A stretch of 52,350 nucleotides of DNA, from assembly GCA_031180805.1 (NCBI GenBank), contig JAPSLL010000025.1, positions 5,083 through 57,432 on the forward strand, in the 5' to 3' direction. The notes below the pieces were generated by a model. That model did no database searches. It was not told where the DNA came from and was given only the letters and a program-made list of their open reading frames with translations. The position numbers and the translations under genes were made by a program. The stretch is from Bacillus sp. (in: firmicutes). GTDB taxonomy: Bacteria > Bacillota > Bacilli > Bacillales > Bacillaceae. Of this stretch, positions 1 through 8,609 are shown piece after piece; the stretch's first letter is position 1; every line of letters starts with the position of its first letter.

Positions 1-14
1 GGGGACTGTCCCCC
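1..14. repeat. GGGGACTGTCCCC palindromic element
   Basis: The window opens with GGGGACTGTCCCC, a 13-bp near-perfect palindrome (GGGGAC-T-GTCCCC), directly after the stop of the permease gene. The same element recurs at 5441-5453 and 5498-5510, with a variant at 5352-5364. Confidence 0.7.
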
Positions 15-1403
15 CTACTTCCCTACTTTAAGAATTGGATATAGGACAATTCCCGCTACGAATAGTCCGATTCCTAGTAGGAATGTTTTTAGGTCGGATA
101 CTCCTGAGATGATGACCCAGAAAGAGTAGATTAGTGCGAGTATCGCGATGATTCCGTCTGTTATTCTTGGGCGTTTATCTAGTTCATAGGTTTTGCCCTT
201 TACTATTAGCTTTAAAAAGAATAGGGCAGATACTAAGTATGGGATTAGATAGGCAAGCGTTGCGGAGGTTGTTAAAAAGGTATATGCTTCGCTTATCGTC
301 CCTGATATGACAGAAAAAATAAATATTTGCGACATTGCATTTGTCATTGTTAAGGCACGGACTGGGTTGCCTTTTTTATTCACTTTTGCAAAGTATGCTG
401 GAAAAACGCCTTTTGTTGCTGCTTGAAAAGGAACCTCAGCGCTTAAAAGAATCCAGCCGATTGTTGAGCCAAATAGAGATACTACCGCGAGTATCGCCAT
501 AACAGCTGCTCCATTGTCGCCAATCATTACCGATAAGGCATCTACAAAAGGTTTATCAGATGCTCTTAATTCATCTTGTGGTAATACACCCATAATTAAT
601 AATGTAATCCCCATATAAATAGCTAATGCAATCAATAATCCAAACACCGTTGCCCGACTTACATCTCGTGGCGATTTCGCTCTACCTGATAAAATAACAG
701 CAGACTCGATTCCGACAAATGCCCACAGCGTTGAGATAATCGCCATATTCACTTGACTCGGTAGCCCATAGGTTTCCCCATCTGAAGCAACAATCGGTGT
801 AAAAAAATCACCTAGATTGGCCTTTTGAAATGTAAATAAAGCAGCAACAATAAATAGGGCAAAGCCAATGATTTTTGTAATCGTCGCAACGGCATTTAAT
901 TTTCCCGCTACATTTAAATTCGTCACTAAAATAAAATGAGTTCCCCATAATAAAACAGTACAAATAATAAATGTGACAAATCTCCCTAGCTCAATTTCCT
1001 GATTACCGAAAACAAATAATATAGACGGATCTCTCATTACCGGAAAAAAAGTTGAAAGATACCCGGCAAAGCTAGTAATAATTGCAACATTGCTAATCCA
1101 ATTCGCAATCCAGTATCCCCATACCATTGAAAACCCAGCGATATTCCCGTTACGGGGAGAATCAAATAATTCCCGTGCATAGCTTTGTGGTCCAGTTGTT
1201 AAGTCAGGTCTTCTCATTGATAATTTGCCAAAAACGAGGGCAATCATCAGAACTCCAGCTCCTGTCAAAAGCCAGGCAAAGGTCACACCTAAAGGGCTTG
1301 CTGTCTGAGCAAGCGTACTTGGCAGCATAAAAATTCCGGAGCCTACCATGTTACCGACTACTAACGAAGTTAAAATTAAAAGACCCCATTTTTTCTCTTT
1401 CAT
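15..1403 (-). CDS. APA-family amino acid permease
   Basis: Integral membrane amino acid transporter of the APC superfamily, basic amino acid/polyamine antiporter type (462 aa). The N-terminal TM1 motif GSGIFMLPSTLA is the characteristic unwound substrate-binding helix, and about twelve hydrophobic segments follow. The motif around GVFPAYFAKVNKKGNP is typical of arginine/ornithine-type antiporters, but the substrate cannot be fixed from sequence. The start at 1403 is preferred over an upstream in-frame codon because GGAGG lies 7 nt before it. It is a monocistronic minus-strand gene; its promoter must lie in the 350-nt gap towards secDF. Confidence 0.88.
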   Translation of the reverse strand: MKEKKWGLLILTSLVVGNMVGSGIFMLPSTLAQTASPLGVTFAWLLTGAGVLMIALVFGKLSMRRPDLTTGPQSYARELFDSPRNGNIAGFSMVWGYWIANWISNVAIITSFAGYLSTFFPVMRDPSILFVFGNQEIELGRFVTFIICTVLLWGTHFILVTNLNVAGKLNAVATITKIIGFALFIVAALFTFQKANLGDFFTPIVASDGETYGLPSQVNMAIISTLWAFVGIESAVILSGRAKSPRDVSRATVFGLLIALAIYMGITLLIMGVLPQDELRASDKPFVDALSVMIGDNGAAVMAILAVVSLFGSTIGWILLSAEVPFQAATKGVFPAYFAKVNKKGNPVRALTMTNAMSQIFIFSVISGTISEAYTFLTTSATLAYLIPYLVSALFFLKLIVKGKTYELDKRPRITDGIIAILALIYSFWVIISGVSDLKTFLLGIGLFVAGIVLYPILKVGK

Positions 1404-1670
1404 GATGTATCCTCCAAATAAGCTAGATATTTCTACGTTATCTATCAATTTCCACCACTAGATAACTCCTAGTATTCCAATAAATCTCGATCATAATCTA
1501 AGGCTTCCTCCTCCTATTAAAAAAGAGGAGATGTTAATCTTGATCGTTTTTTCTGCGGCCGTTCGAGACTCTCCACTTAATTAGTACCTGTTATGTCTCC
1601 ACGTTTTCTCACCAACAATTAGATTGTTAAGAAATCAACAATATTCTTTAACATAGCCAAATAGAAAAAA
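1404..1670. other. Gene-free leader of the permease gene
   Basis: This gap holds the 5' region of the permease and ends at the secDF terminator. On the minus strand there is a small CTCCTC/GAGGAG hairpin near 1508-1532 without a U-tract. I see no T-box, lysine-riboswitch or other known leader motif. The 13-mer TTAACATAGCCAA at 1648-1660 recurs at 12540-12552, again next to a terminator. Confidence 0.4.
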
Positions 1671-1735
1671 GAGTTAGACACCTTATAAATTGACCGTCGT
1701 CAAGCATTGATCAATCTTATAGAAGTGTCTAACTC
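1665..1735 (-). terminator. secDF terminator
   Basis: GAGTTAGACAC (1671-1681) pairs perfectly with GTGTCTAACTC (1725-1735). On the minus strand the stem is followed by six U. The loop is unusually long, about 43 nt. Confidence 0.75.
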
Positions 1736-1752
1736 TTGATTACTATCAATGA

Positions 1753-4017
1753 TTATACTTGTGGTTCATCAGAATACGTACGTTTTTCTTTAAATGTTTT
1801 TATAACGCCCTTCTTCTTCAGCTCTTTATTCTTCCATTCTACCCAGAGCTGTGCTGCGATAAAAATAGAAGAATATGTTCCAACAATTAACCCAACAAGC
1901 AAGGCGATTGAAAATGGTCGAATTGCTTCACTACCAAAAATCATTAAGGAAACGACCGTTATCGCAACCATTAATACTGTATTAACAGAGCGACCTAATG
2001 TTTGACGAAGACTTGTATTCACGACATCAACGATATCCTCGTACGTCTTTAGATACCTTCTCCGCTGCATATTTTCACGCATTCGGTCAAAGGTTACGAT
2101 TGTATCATTAATCGAATAACCAACAACCGTTAGTAACGCAGCAATGAAGGTAATATCAACCTCTAGACCTGTAACACTAAAGAACGGGATGATAAAGAAT
2201 GTCGCATATAAAAGAGCAATAACTGCTGCAACTGCCATGCGAAGCTCAAATCGGAACGTTACAAAAATAATTAAGCCAACGACTGCAATAAGCAACGCCT
2301 TCATTGCGTTTTTCGCAAGCTCTTCGCCGACTGTCGGTGTTACACTGCTTACATTTGGCTCTGCTCCAAATTCATCAGTGAAATGGCTCTTTAATGAGGC
2401 AATTTCTGCTTTTGAGAGATTACCTTTGAAACGAGCAACAGCCATGTTATTCTCATCACCTGAGATGACGATATCATCTGTAGGTAAATCTAGTTTTTCA
2501 AGCTGCTCTGCCACCATTTCTGTTTTAAGAGTTTTATCAGCAAGCAGCTCAACCCTTGTCCCACTTGTAAAGTCAATTCCAAGATTTAAACGAAGCACGA
2601 CTAAGCAAATAATCCCGGCAACTAGTAAAATGCCAGAGAACGCAAAAAACTTACGACGGTGTTTTACGAAATCAAATCGGTCAAATTTTGTTGGCAAATC
2701 AAGCGTATCGAAGTTTTCGGAAATATCGTGTATTTCCTTTTTCTTGACACCAAACCAGCCCGGTCTTTTATTAAAGATTCCACTTTTCACCCATAGACCT
2801 AGTAACCATCTAGAAAGGTATACGTTTGTGATGAAGCTTCCGAGAATCCCGATTATTAAGCTTGTTGCAAAGCCTTTTACAGAGCTTGTTCCATAAAAGA
2901 ATAGAACAGCTGATGCTAATAATGTAGTTAAGTTTGCATCTGTAACAGCAGAAAATGAACTTTGGTTCCCTGCTTTAAAGGCAGCTTTAATCGATTTTCC
3001 GACTTTTATTTCCTCTTTTATCCGCTCATACGTGATAATATTCGCGTCAACGGCCATACCAACACCTAAAATAAGTGCCGCTATACCTGGTAATGTTAAG
3101 ACAACATTCATCCAATCGAAAACCAATAATGTTAAATAACTGTATACTGTTAACGTAATTGTAGCGATAAAGCCAGGAAATCTATAATAGAAAATCATAA
3201 ATAGGAATACGGCCAATACGCCAATTACCCCTGCAAATACGGTTTTATCCATGGCCTGTAGTCCAAATGAAGCACCAACAGAAGTGGAATAAATTTCATC
3301 AAGCTTTACTGGCAATGCCCCTGCATTAAGAATGTCTGCAAGATTTTTCGCTTCATCAACTGTAAAATCACCGACAATTGACACGGTATCTTGGCTAAAG
3401 ACTTGGTTAACGACTGGAGCAGAAATGTATTTTGGCGTAGCCTTTTGACTTTCAGCTACAAAGGAGTCCTTTCCTTCTTCATGGTCTAGCCAAATAACTA
3501 ACACATTGTTTGGTGCTTGATTAACAATTTCTTGTGTTACTTGTTTAAATTTGTCAGCACTTTTCAATTCAATAGAAACGCTAGGCTTTCCATTTTCATC
3601 AAAGGTTTGCTTCGCTCCACCCTCTTTTAGGTCAGTACCATCCATCATTAGCTTATCATTTGCGTCTCGGAACGATAGATTGGCTTCAGTAGATAGAATC
3701 TCGCGCGCTTCATTTTGATCCTCAACTCCGGCTAATTGAACACGGATGCGATTATCACCTTCGATTTGGATAACCGGCTCACTTACACCTAAAATATTGA
3801 CACGCTTATCTAATGCTTCTGCTGTCGCAGCAAGTGCCTGCTCGTCAATAACTTGTCCCTTTTTAGCAGGATTTACTTCATAAAGTATTTCAAAGCCACC
3901 CTGTAAATCAAGGCCTAGCTTAATATTTTTTAAAATCCCGCTAGATGAGGCGACCATCACACTTGTAAAAGCAATAAGAAAAATAAAAAAGGCAATAATT
4001 CGATTTTTTTTAACCAT
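1753..4017 (-). CDS. secDF: Protein translocase fusion SecDF
   Basis: Fused SecD-SecF (754 aa), the proton-driven accessory of the SecYEG channel that promotes late steps of export. The SecD half starts with a TM helix and the D1 motif LGLDLQGG (about residues 30-40), followed by a large extracytoplasmic P1 domain and five TM segments. The SecF half begins around residue 450 with the LGIDFTSGTR motif and ends with five more TM segments. Length is close to the 737 aa of B. subtilis SecDF. The start at 4017 has AGGAG 9 nt upstream, whereas the in-frame codon at 4041 has none. The gene is separated from its usual yajC/recJ neighbourhood, so this may be a relocated or second copy. Confidence 0.95.
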   Translation of the reverse strand: MVKKNRIIAFFIFLIAFTSVMVASSSGILKNIKLGLDLQGGFEILYEVNPAKKGQVIDEQALAATAEALDKRVNILGVSEPVIQIEGDNRIRVQLAGVEDQNEAREILSTEANLSFRDANDKLMMDGTDLKEGGAKQTFDENGKPSVSIELKSADKFKQVTQEIVNQAPNNVLVIWLDHEEGKDSFVAESQKATPKYISAPVVNQVFSQDTVSIVGDFTVDEAKNLADILNAGALPVKLDEIYSTSVGASFGLQAMDKTVFAGVIGVLAVFLFMIFYYRFPGFIATITLTVYSYLTLLVFDWMNVVLTLPGIAALILGVGMAVDANIITYERIKEEIKVGKSIKAAFKAGNQSSFSAVTDANLTTLLASAVLFFYGTSSVKGFATSLIIGILGSFITNVYLSRWLLGLWVKSGIFNKRPGWFGVKKKEIHDISENFDTLDLPTKFDRFDFVKHRRKFFAFSGILLVAGIICLVVLRLNLGIDFTSGTRVELLADKTLKTEMVAEQLEKLDLPTDDIVISGDENNMAVARFKGNLSKAEIASLKSHFTDEFGAEPNVSSVTPTVGEELAKNAMKALLIAVVGLIIFVTFRFELRMAVAAVIALLYATFFIIPFFSVTGLEVDITFIAALLTVVGYSINDTIVTFDRMRENMQRRRYLKTYEDIVDVVNTSLRQTLGRSVNTVLMVAITVVSLMIFGSEAIRPFSIALLVGLIVGTYSSIFIAAQLWVEWKNKELKKKGVIKTFKEKRTYSDEPQV

Positions 4018-4077
4018 TAAGTAAATTCTCCTTATTTTCATTATGAATTTGTTTCATTTTGTAATGTGATTTTTTAG

Positions 4078-4401
4078 TTAGATGAGATAATTCGATTGAA
4101 ATTTCTTCACAATGAAAAACGGTTTATCATGAGAAAAAAATTCGATTACATTAAGTATTAGTTGATCATGTAATACTAATTGAATCGCATTCTGATCATA
4201 TCCTCGATAGGCGAGCAAAAGCTTTGATGCCTGCAATTCAAGGAGAGACGCGATTTGTGTCATTTCAAATTCATGATCAAAAAGGAGTGAGGTAAAGGAG
4301 GTTTGTTTTAAAGGATCAACATTAGGCTGGTCCTTTAAATTAAGAACAGGGATTATGAACATTACGATTGATACGATTAAAATTGAAAAAAACTTCATCA
4401 T
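4078..4401 (-). CDS. Small membrane-anchored protein of unknown function
   Basis: I do not recognise this 107-residue protein. It begins with a hydrophobic segment (roughly residues 3-20) that could be a signal anchor. A mostly hydrophilic domain with leucine-rich helical stretches (IASLLELQASKLLLAY) follows. No cysteine follows the hydrophobic segment, so it is not a lipoprotein. Start choice is uncertain: ATG at 4401 has AGGTG 6 nt upstream, and GTG at 4410 or ATG at 4398 are alternatives. It lies 60 nt upstream of secDF on the same strand with no terminator between, so co-transcription with secDF is likely. Confidence 0.6.
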   Translation of the reverse strand: MMKFFSILIVSIVMFIIPVLNLKDQPNVDPLKQTSFTSLLFDHEFEMTQIASLLELQASKLLLAYRGYDQNAIQLVLHDQLILNVIEFFSHDKPFFIVKKFQSNYLI

Positions 4402-4505
4402 GCAAATCACCTATCCTTTCCTTTTCCTTAACCCTAGTAATTATACTATAAGAATAATAAAAAGAATATTATCGTTCTATTTTTATCCAATTTCCTTATA
4501 GAAAA

Positions 4506-4536
4506 AGCAGTGACTTCACTAGTTGAAATCACCGCT
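4506..4536 (-). terminator. Esterase gene terminator
   Basis: On the minus strand AGCGGTGA pairs with TCACTGCT (one G-U) around a 15-nt loop, followed by UUUUUC. It lies just after the esterase stop codon. Confidence 0.65.
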
Positions 4537-4550
4537 CTTTTGTTTTGTAG

Positions 4551-5333
4551 TTATTTTTGCTCCAAAGGTAGCCATTTTAAAACATCTTGGATTTTGTCGT
4601 CCCAATAGCCCCATTCATGAGAACCAGGGCCAAAATCAGTTGTTAACGAATAGCTTGTTTGCTCACACTTCGTTTTAAACACTAGGTTGCTCTCATATAA
4701 AAAATCCTCTGTACCACAGCATTGATAGAGGGCTGGCTTTGGTTGTTCAGGATTCCGTTCTCCTTGTTCAAGTAACCATAGCAAGTCATTATCCGTATTT
4801 TTAATATCTTCATTGCCATAAATAAGCTTAAATACGTCATCTAAATGCCCTTCTTGCTTTATCCAATTTGCCATATCAACAGCGCCTGATAGACTTGCAG
4901 CAGCGGCAATTTTATCTGGTTGGCGAAGTGCCCATTTAAAAGCACCATAGCCCCCCATTGATAACCCCGCGACAAAGTTATCCTCTCTTTTTTCTGATAA
5001 TGGGAAGAAGGAGCGTGCGATTTCAGGCAATTCCTCTGTTAGGAATGTCCAATACTTGTTACCATATTTCATATCAGTATAAAAGCTTTGATGTACTTGT
5101 GGCATGACAACCGCTAAACCTAATGGTGCCACATAGCGTTCAATCGAAGTACGACGCGTCCAAATCGTATCATCATCACTAAAGCCATGAAGAAGATAAA
5201 GCGTTTTATGTTTATCAGACATTAGCCGATTTTGCATACCGATTTGCGAAGACGTTTGCTGCGGCAAAATAACCGTCATCGATGTACTTAATGATAAAAC
5301 CTCCGAAAAAAACTGACATTGAATAAGCGCCAT
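4551..5333 (-). CDS. Esterase of the tributyrin esterase/EstA family
   Basis: Cytoplasmic alpha/beta-hydrolase (260 aa) of the esterase D/tributyrin esterase family, expected to hydrolyse short-chain acyl esters. The nucleophile elbow is [10 protein letters not shown] (Ser near residue 120). The acid is probably the Asp in CCGTEDF, and the base the His in [10 protein letters not shown] near the C-terminus. [12 protein letters not shown] upstream forms the oxyanion region. The start at 5333 is set by AAAGGAGG 7 nt upstream; a longer in-frame extension reads through repeat DNA. That ribosome binding site is entirely inside a 14-bp hairpin, described separately. No signal peptide is present. Confidence 0.88.
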   Translation of the reverse strand: MALIQCQFFSEVLSLSTSMTVILPQQTSSQIGMQNRLMSDKHKTLYLLHGFSDDDTIWTRRTSIERYVAPLGLAVVMPQVHQSFYTDMKYGNKYWTFLTEELPEIARSFFPLSEKREDNFVAGLSMGGYGAFKWALRQPDKIAAAASLSGAVDMANWIKQEGHLDDVFKLIYGNEDIKNTDNDLLWLLEQGERNPEQPKPALYQCCGTEDFLYESNLVFKTKCEQTSYSLTTDFGPGSHEWGYWDDKIQDVLKWLPLEQK

Positions 5334-5341
5334 TTTGTTTC

Positions 5342-5374
5342 TCCTCCTTTTGGGGTCAGTCCCCAAAAGGAGGA
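5342..5374 (-). promoter_or_regulatory. Hairpin sequestering the esterase ribosome binding site
   Basis: On the minus-strand transcript UCCUCCUUUUGGGG (5374-5361) pairs over 14 bp without mismatch with CCCCAAAAGGAGGA (5355-5342) around the loop ACUGA. The 3' arm contains the whole Shine-Dalgarno sequence of the esterase gene, 7 nt before its AUG. The core GGGGACTGACCCC is a variant of the GGGGACWGTCCCC repeat. Control of translation is an inference. Confidence 0.7.
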
Positions 5375-5440
5375 AAAAAGCCACAATAAACTGTTTTTCA
5401 ACAATTGAGATTGGTGTGAGATAAGGCTTCAACTCCTAAT

Positions 5441-5510
5441 GGGGACAGTCCCCGCTTTAATAGTGACTGTCCTATTTTCTACTTTTCACTTGTTTTTGGG
5501 GACTGTCCCC
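5441..5510. repeat. Two GGGGACWGTCCCC elements and a decayed copy
   Basis: GGGGACAGTCCCC occupies 5441-5453 and GGGGACTGTCCCC 5498-5510. Between them GTGACTGTCCT (5463-5473) looks like a degraded copy. With the elements at 1-13 and 5352-5364 this is an intergenic repeat family in this genome. Confidence 0.7.
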
Positions 5511-5553
5511 CAAGCGTATCGTTATTGTAAAGTTGATTTTATTTAGCTGTCAA

Positions 5554-6186
5554 TTAATCTAGGGCTTCGTTTTCTTCTAAGAATATCAATTTATGACCTA
5601 TTGCATTCATCGGGCCTTTTGTTATGATGTTTCCTAGCTTGTCTGCCATAAAATCAACGCTATATTTTTTATCGTTATTAAGCCACCACTTCAAAACTCC
5701 GATATATGCTGAGCTAATAAAACAAAGGATTAACTCGTATGGGATGTTTAAATTGTTCAAATCCCCTAATATCTCTTTAAAGCTTCCTTTAAATTTATCA
5801 TATAAGCATTTTTCTATTTTGCTAGAAAAGTTAGGAATCCCATTTTCCCCTAGCATCACTTTATAAAAATGACTATTTTCTTCAATATTCCTTAGAATTC
5901 TTTTTAACGTTATTTTAAATTTTTTTACATTTACCTCCCCTTTTTTCAAATGAAAGGAAATATTCAATACATCCATTAGCTCCTTTAAATAGGAATCACT
6001 GAGTTGTTCAAGCAAATCGTATTTATCCTGATAATGCAAATAAAATGTCGCCCGATTAATGACAGCCTCATCGGCTATATCTTGAATTGTTATTGCTTCA
6101 AACCCCTTTCTTTCTATTAACGTTAAAAATGCTTCCTTTATTAGCTTTTGTGTTCTTATTACCCGAAGGTCTGTCTTTTTTGCCAT
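5554..6186 (-). CDS. TetR-family transcriptional regulator
   Basis: TetR-type repressor (210 aa). The N-terminal helix-turn-helix lies around residues 10-55 (TIQDIADEAVINRATFYLHYQDKYDLL). The C-terminal ligand domain ends in two hydrophobic helices of the kind found in the Dhaf4-like TetR group. The start at 6186 follows a GGGGGAG box; the upstream in-frame codon has none. It is divergent from the YhgE-like membrane protein gene across a 174-nt gap containing a perfect inverted repeat. It is therefore the obvious candidate regulator of itself and that neighbour. Confidence 0.88.
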   Translation of the reverse strand: MAKKTDLRVIRTQKLIKEAFLTLIERKGFEAITIQDIADEAVINRATFYLHYQDKYDLLEQLSDSYLKELMDVLNISFHLKKGEVNVKKFKITLKRILRNIEENSHFYKVMLGENGIPNFSSKIEKCLYDKFKGSFKEILGDLNNLNIPYELILCFISSAYIGVLKWWLNNDKKYSVDFMADKLGNIITKGPMNAIGHKLIFLEENEALD

Positions 6187-6240
6187 AAAAAAACTCCCCC
6201 TACCCTTTTTTTGTAAAATAGACGACAATTTCGTTTTGTC

Positions 6241-6264
6241 TGTTGTTTATTATACGAAACAACA
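6241..6264. promoter_or_regulatory. Candidate TetR operator
   Basis: TGTTGTTT-N8-AAACAACA is a perfect 24-bp inverted repeat between the divergent TetR and YhgE-like genes. A second imperfect dyad (GACATATAGT at 6311-6320, ACTATGTC at 6333-6340) lies just before the ribosome binding site of the plus-strand gene. Assignment to the TetR protein is inferred from position. Confidence 0.55.
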
Positions 6265-6360
6265 TATATTGCTCATTGATTGCTGAAATAGATTTTTTAT
6301 AATTATAAACGACATATAGTTATTTATTCAACACTATGTCTAAAAAAGGAGGATAATGAT

Positions 6361-7542
6361 ATGAAACAATTTTTCCGCAACAAATTTCTATGGATTGGCT
6401 TAGGAGGAATCGCTCTTCTTACAACGATTTTCACCTTTGCTTTTATGGGATCAACTGTTAATCCGAAACCAAAGGATTTACCAATAGCCATCGTTGCAGA
6501 GGACGCTGGAGTCACGTTACCAAATGGTCATAAGATCAATATTAGTAAAGCTTTAGTTGAGCAATTAAAAAAGAATGATCCTAAAGAGGTGGAATGGGCC
6601 TTCGTTTCAGAGGAAGATGCACTTGAAGCAATGAATGAAAAAGAAATCTATGCGACAATTTTATTACCTAAGGATTTATCGCAAAACATCTTTTCGTTAT
6701 TGACGGAAACCCCTAATACTCCTACAGCCTCAATTACAATTAATGAAGGGCTAAATCAAACCGGAGCAAATGTTGCGGCACAACTATCAAATGGTGTAGT
6801 AACAAATTTAAACACACAAGTTCAAGCACAGCTCTATACGCAAATCGAAGAAATGAAAATCCCAATATCAGTTGATTTAGCAAAATCACTTGCAAATCCA
6901 ATTACAATTAAAACCGAAAAAATCAATGCTGTAGCCGAAAACAATGCAAACGGAAATACACCAGCATTATTTACCCAATTACTGTGGATAACAACCTTTT
7001 TCAGCTCTATGGTGCTTTATACACTGCTGAAGAAAAGCTCTGACGGAAAATGGACAGCTAAAACAGTTGCTAGGCAAATCGTGGCTGGACTTGTTTACGT
7101 ATCAGCGATCTCAGCTATTATTCTATTTTTTGCGACACAGGTTTTAGATGTAACGGTCCCACATTCAGGTGAACTGTTTCTCCTATTAATGTTTATCGGC
7201 CTATGCTTTTTCTTTTTGCAAAATGCAGTGCTTAATTGGATTGGTTACCCAGCGGCACCATTGTTTATTTTACTATTATTTTTCTCGATGCCAATCTTAA
7301 CGATTGCACCAGAAATGCTCCCACAGATTACAATGGATTATCTTTATTCATGGATTCCATTTCGATTTAGTATTGACCAGCTGAAGGATTTCTTATTTTT
7401 TGATAAAGCGGTATTTGCGAACGGTATTGGCACGCTCGGCGTTATCGGTATTGTATCCTTCCTTGTTATGAGCCTTGCGATTTTTAAGCCAACAAAAGGG
7501 AAGGATTCAGCAAGGGAGAAGCAGACAGCTACGATTCATTGA
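6361..7542 (+). CDS. YhgE/Pip- or DUF3533-like ABC-2-type membrane protein
   Basis: Membrane protein (393 aa) with one TM segment at residues 11-31, an extracytoplasmic domain to about residue 200 and five further TM segments in the C-terminal half. The layout and the motif PIAIVAEDAG followed by AMNEKEIYATILLP match the YhgE/Pip and DUF3533 proteins, which resemble ABC-2 permeases but have no ATPase of their own. No ATP-binding protein gene is adjacent. The start has GGAGG 8 nt upstream. Adjacent TetR regulation suggests an inducible efflux or cell-surface role; the substrate is unknown. Confidence 0.75.
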   Translation: MKQFFRNKFLWIGLGGIALLTTIFTFAFMGSTVNPKPKDLPIAIVAEDAGVTLPNGHKINISKALVEQLKKNDPKEVEWAFVSEEDALEAMNEKEIYATILLPKDLSQNIFSLLTETPNTPTASITINEGLNQTGANVAAQLSNGVVTNLNTQVQAQLYTQIEEMKIPISVDLAKSLANPITIKTEKINAVAENNANGNTPALFTQLLWITTFFSSMVLYTLLKKSSDGKWTAKTVARQIVAGLVYVSAISAIILFFATQVLDVTVPHSGELFLLLMFIGLCFFFLQNAVLNWIGYPAAPLFILLLFFSMPILTIAPEMLPQITMDYLYSWIPFRFSIDQLKDFLFFDKAVFANGIGTLGVIGIVSFLVMSLAIFKPTKGKDSAREKQTATIH

Positions 7543-7546
7543 GAAT

Positions 7547-7584
7547 AAAAAAAGAGAAGGCACCCTTATTCGATGCCTTCTCTT
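7547..7584 (-). terminator. Bidirectional terminator between YhgE-like gene and ppaC
   Basis: AAGAGAAGGC (7552-7561) pairs perfectly with GCCTTCTCTT (7575-7584). The U-tract is seven long for the minus-strand ppaC transcript and weaker for the plus strand. Confidence 0.8.
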
Positions 7585-7589
7585 CTCTA

Positions 7590-8519
7590 TTAATTTGTAA
7601 AAGCCTCTGTTAAAACAGGGACGATTTGCTTTTTACGAGATACTACACCTTTAAGTGTTGCTTGATTATTATCAAGCGTTACATTGAATGCTTTCTCAAC
7701 TTTTGCAGCTTCTTTACCAATTGCAACAGCAACTGAATCGTTTGTTAAAATATCTGTTACAACGAATAGGAATAAATCTAAGCCTTTGCTAGCAACGACA
7801 TTTGATAAAGCAGCTTCAATTTCTTCTTTTTTCACAAGTACATCATTTGTATCAACAGCGTTTACTTGAGCAATTTCCACTTTGCTTGAACCCATTTGGA
7901 ATTCCTTCGCATCAAGTGAGATTAATTGCTCCACTGTTTTGTCACTTAAATCAGCACCGGCTTTTAACATATCTAAGCCATATGTATTTGCATCAACACC
8001 AGCAATCTCAGCTAATTCCTTTGCAGCATCGATATCTTCCTGTGTGCATGTTGGTGATTTGAATAGTAGAGAGTCTGAGATAATAGCAGATAGCATTAAA
8101 CCAGCCGTTTCCTTCTCAATTTGTACACCTTTTTCCTTGTACAATTTGTTTAAAATTGTTGCCGTACAGCCAACTGGCTCTGCACGATAATATAAAGGAT
8201 CACTTGTTTCAAAATTAGCAATACGGTGATGGTCAATAACTTCAAGAACACGTACCTCTGTAATGTCGTCGGCACTTTGTTGACGCTCATTATGGTCAAC
8301 TAAAATAACTTCCTTCGCTTCACCCGCTACTTTTTCCACTAAACGAGGAGCTTCTTTTTTGAAGAAATCAAGTGCATATTGAGTTTCCCCATTCACTTCA
8401 CCTAAGCGAACTGGCTCTGCATTTTGACCAATCTTATTTTTTAATTCAGCATACGCAATTGCAGAACAGATTGTATCTGTATCTGGGTTTTTATGACCAA
8501 AAACAAGTACTTTTTCCAT
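7590..8519 (-). CDS. ppaC: Manganese-dependent inorganic pyrophosphatase
   Basis: Family II (DHH superfamily) pyrophosphatase of 309 aa, the normal length. It hydrolyses pyrophosphate to two phosphates in the cytosol and so drives biosynthetic reactions forward. Metal-binding motifs are GHKNPDTD at residues 8-15, VDHNE near residue 74 and the DHH signature EVIDHHRI near residue 95. The C-terminal DHHA2 domain carries the SRKKQ substrate-binding segment. AAGGAG lies 6 nt before the ATG. It is transcribed alone, ending at the hairpin at 7552-7584. Confidence 0.97.
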   Translation of the reverse strand: MEKVLVFGHKNPDTDTICSAIAYAELKNKIGQNAEPVRLGEVNGETQYALDFFKKEAPRLVEKVAGEAKEVILVDHNERQQSADDITEVRVLEVIDHHRIANFETSDPLYYRAEPVGCTATILNKLYKEKGVQIEKETAGLMLSAIISDSLLFKSPTCTQEDIDAAKELAEIAGVDANTYGLDMLKAGADLSDKTVEQLISLDAKEFQMGSSKVEIAQVNAVDTNDVLVKKEEIEAALSNVVASKGLDLFLFVVTDILTNDSVAVAIGKEAAKVEKAFNVTLDNNQATLKGVVSRKKQIVPVLTEAFTN

Positions 8520-8609
8520 AATAATCTCCTTTACACTGTAAAATATACTCTATTCTATCATAGTTTGCTTTATGAGAATAACCCACTTGCAGGAAAAAAT
8601 GAACGAAAT

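Noticed and set aside
1404-1670. T-box or lysine riboswitch before the permease
   Set aside because: No T-box AGGGTGGNACCGCG or lysine-riboswitch core is found, only a small hairpin without a U-tract.
7684-8190. Plus-strand open frames opposite ppaC
   Set aside because: They are antisense shadows of a well-recognised gene and lack ribosome binding sites.
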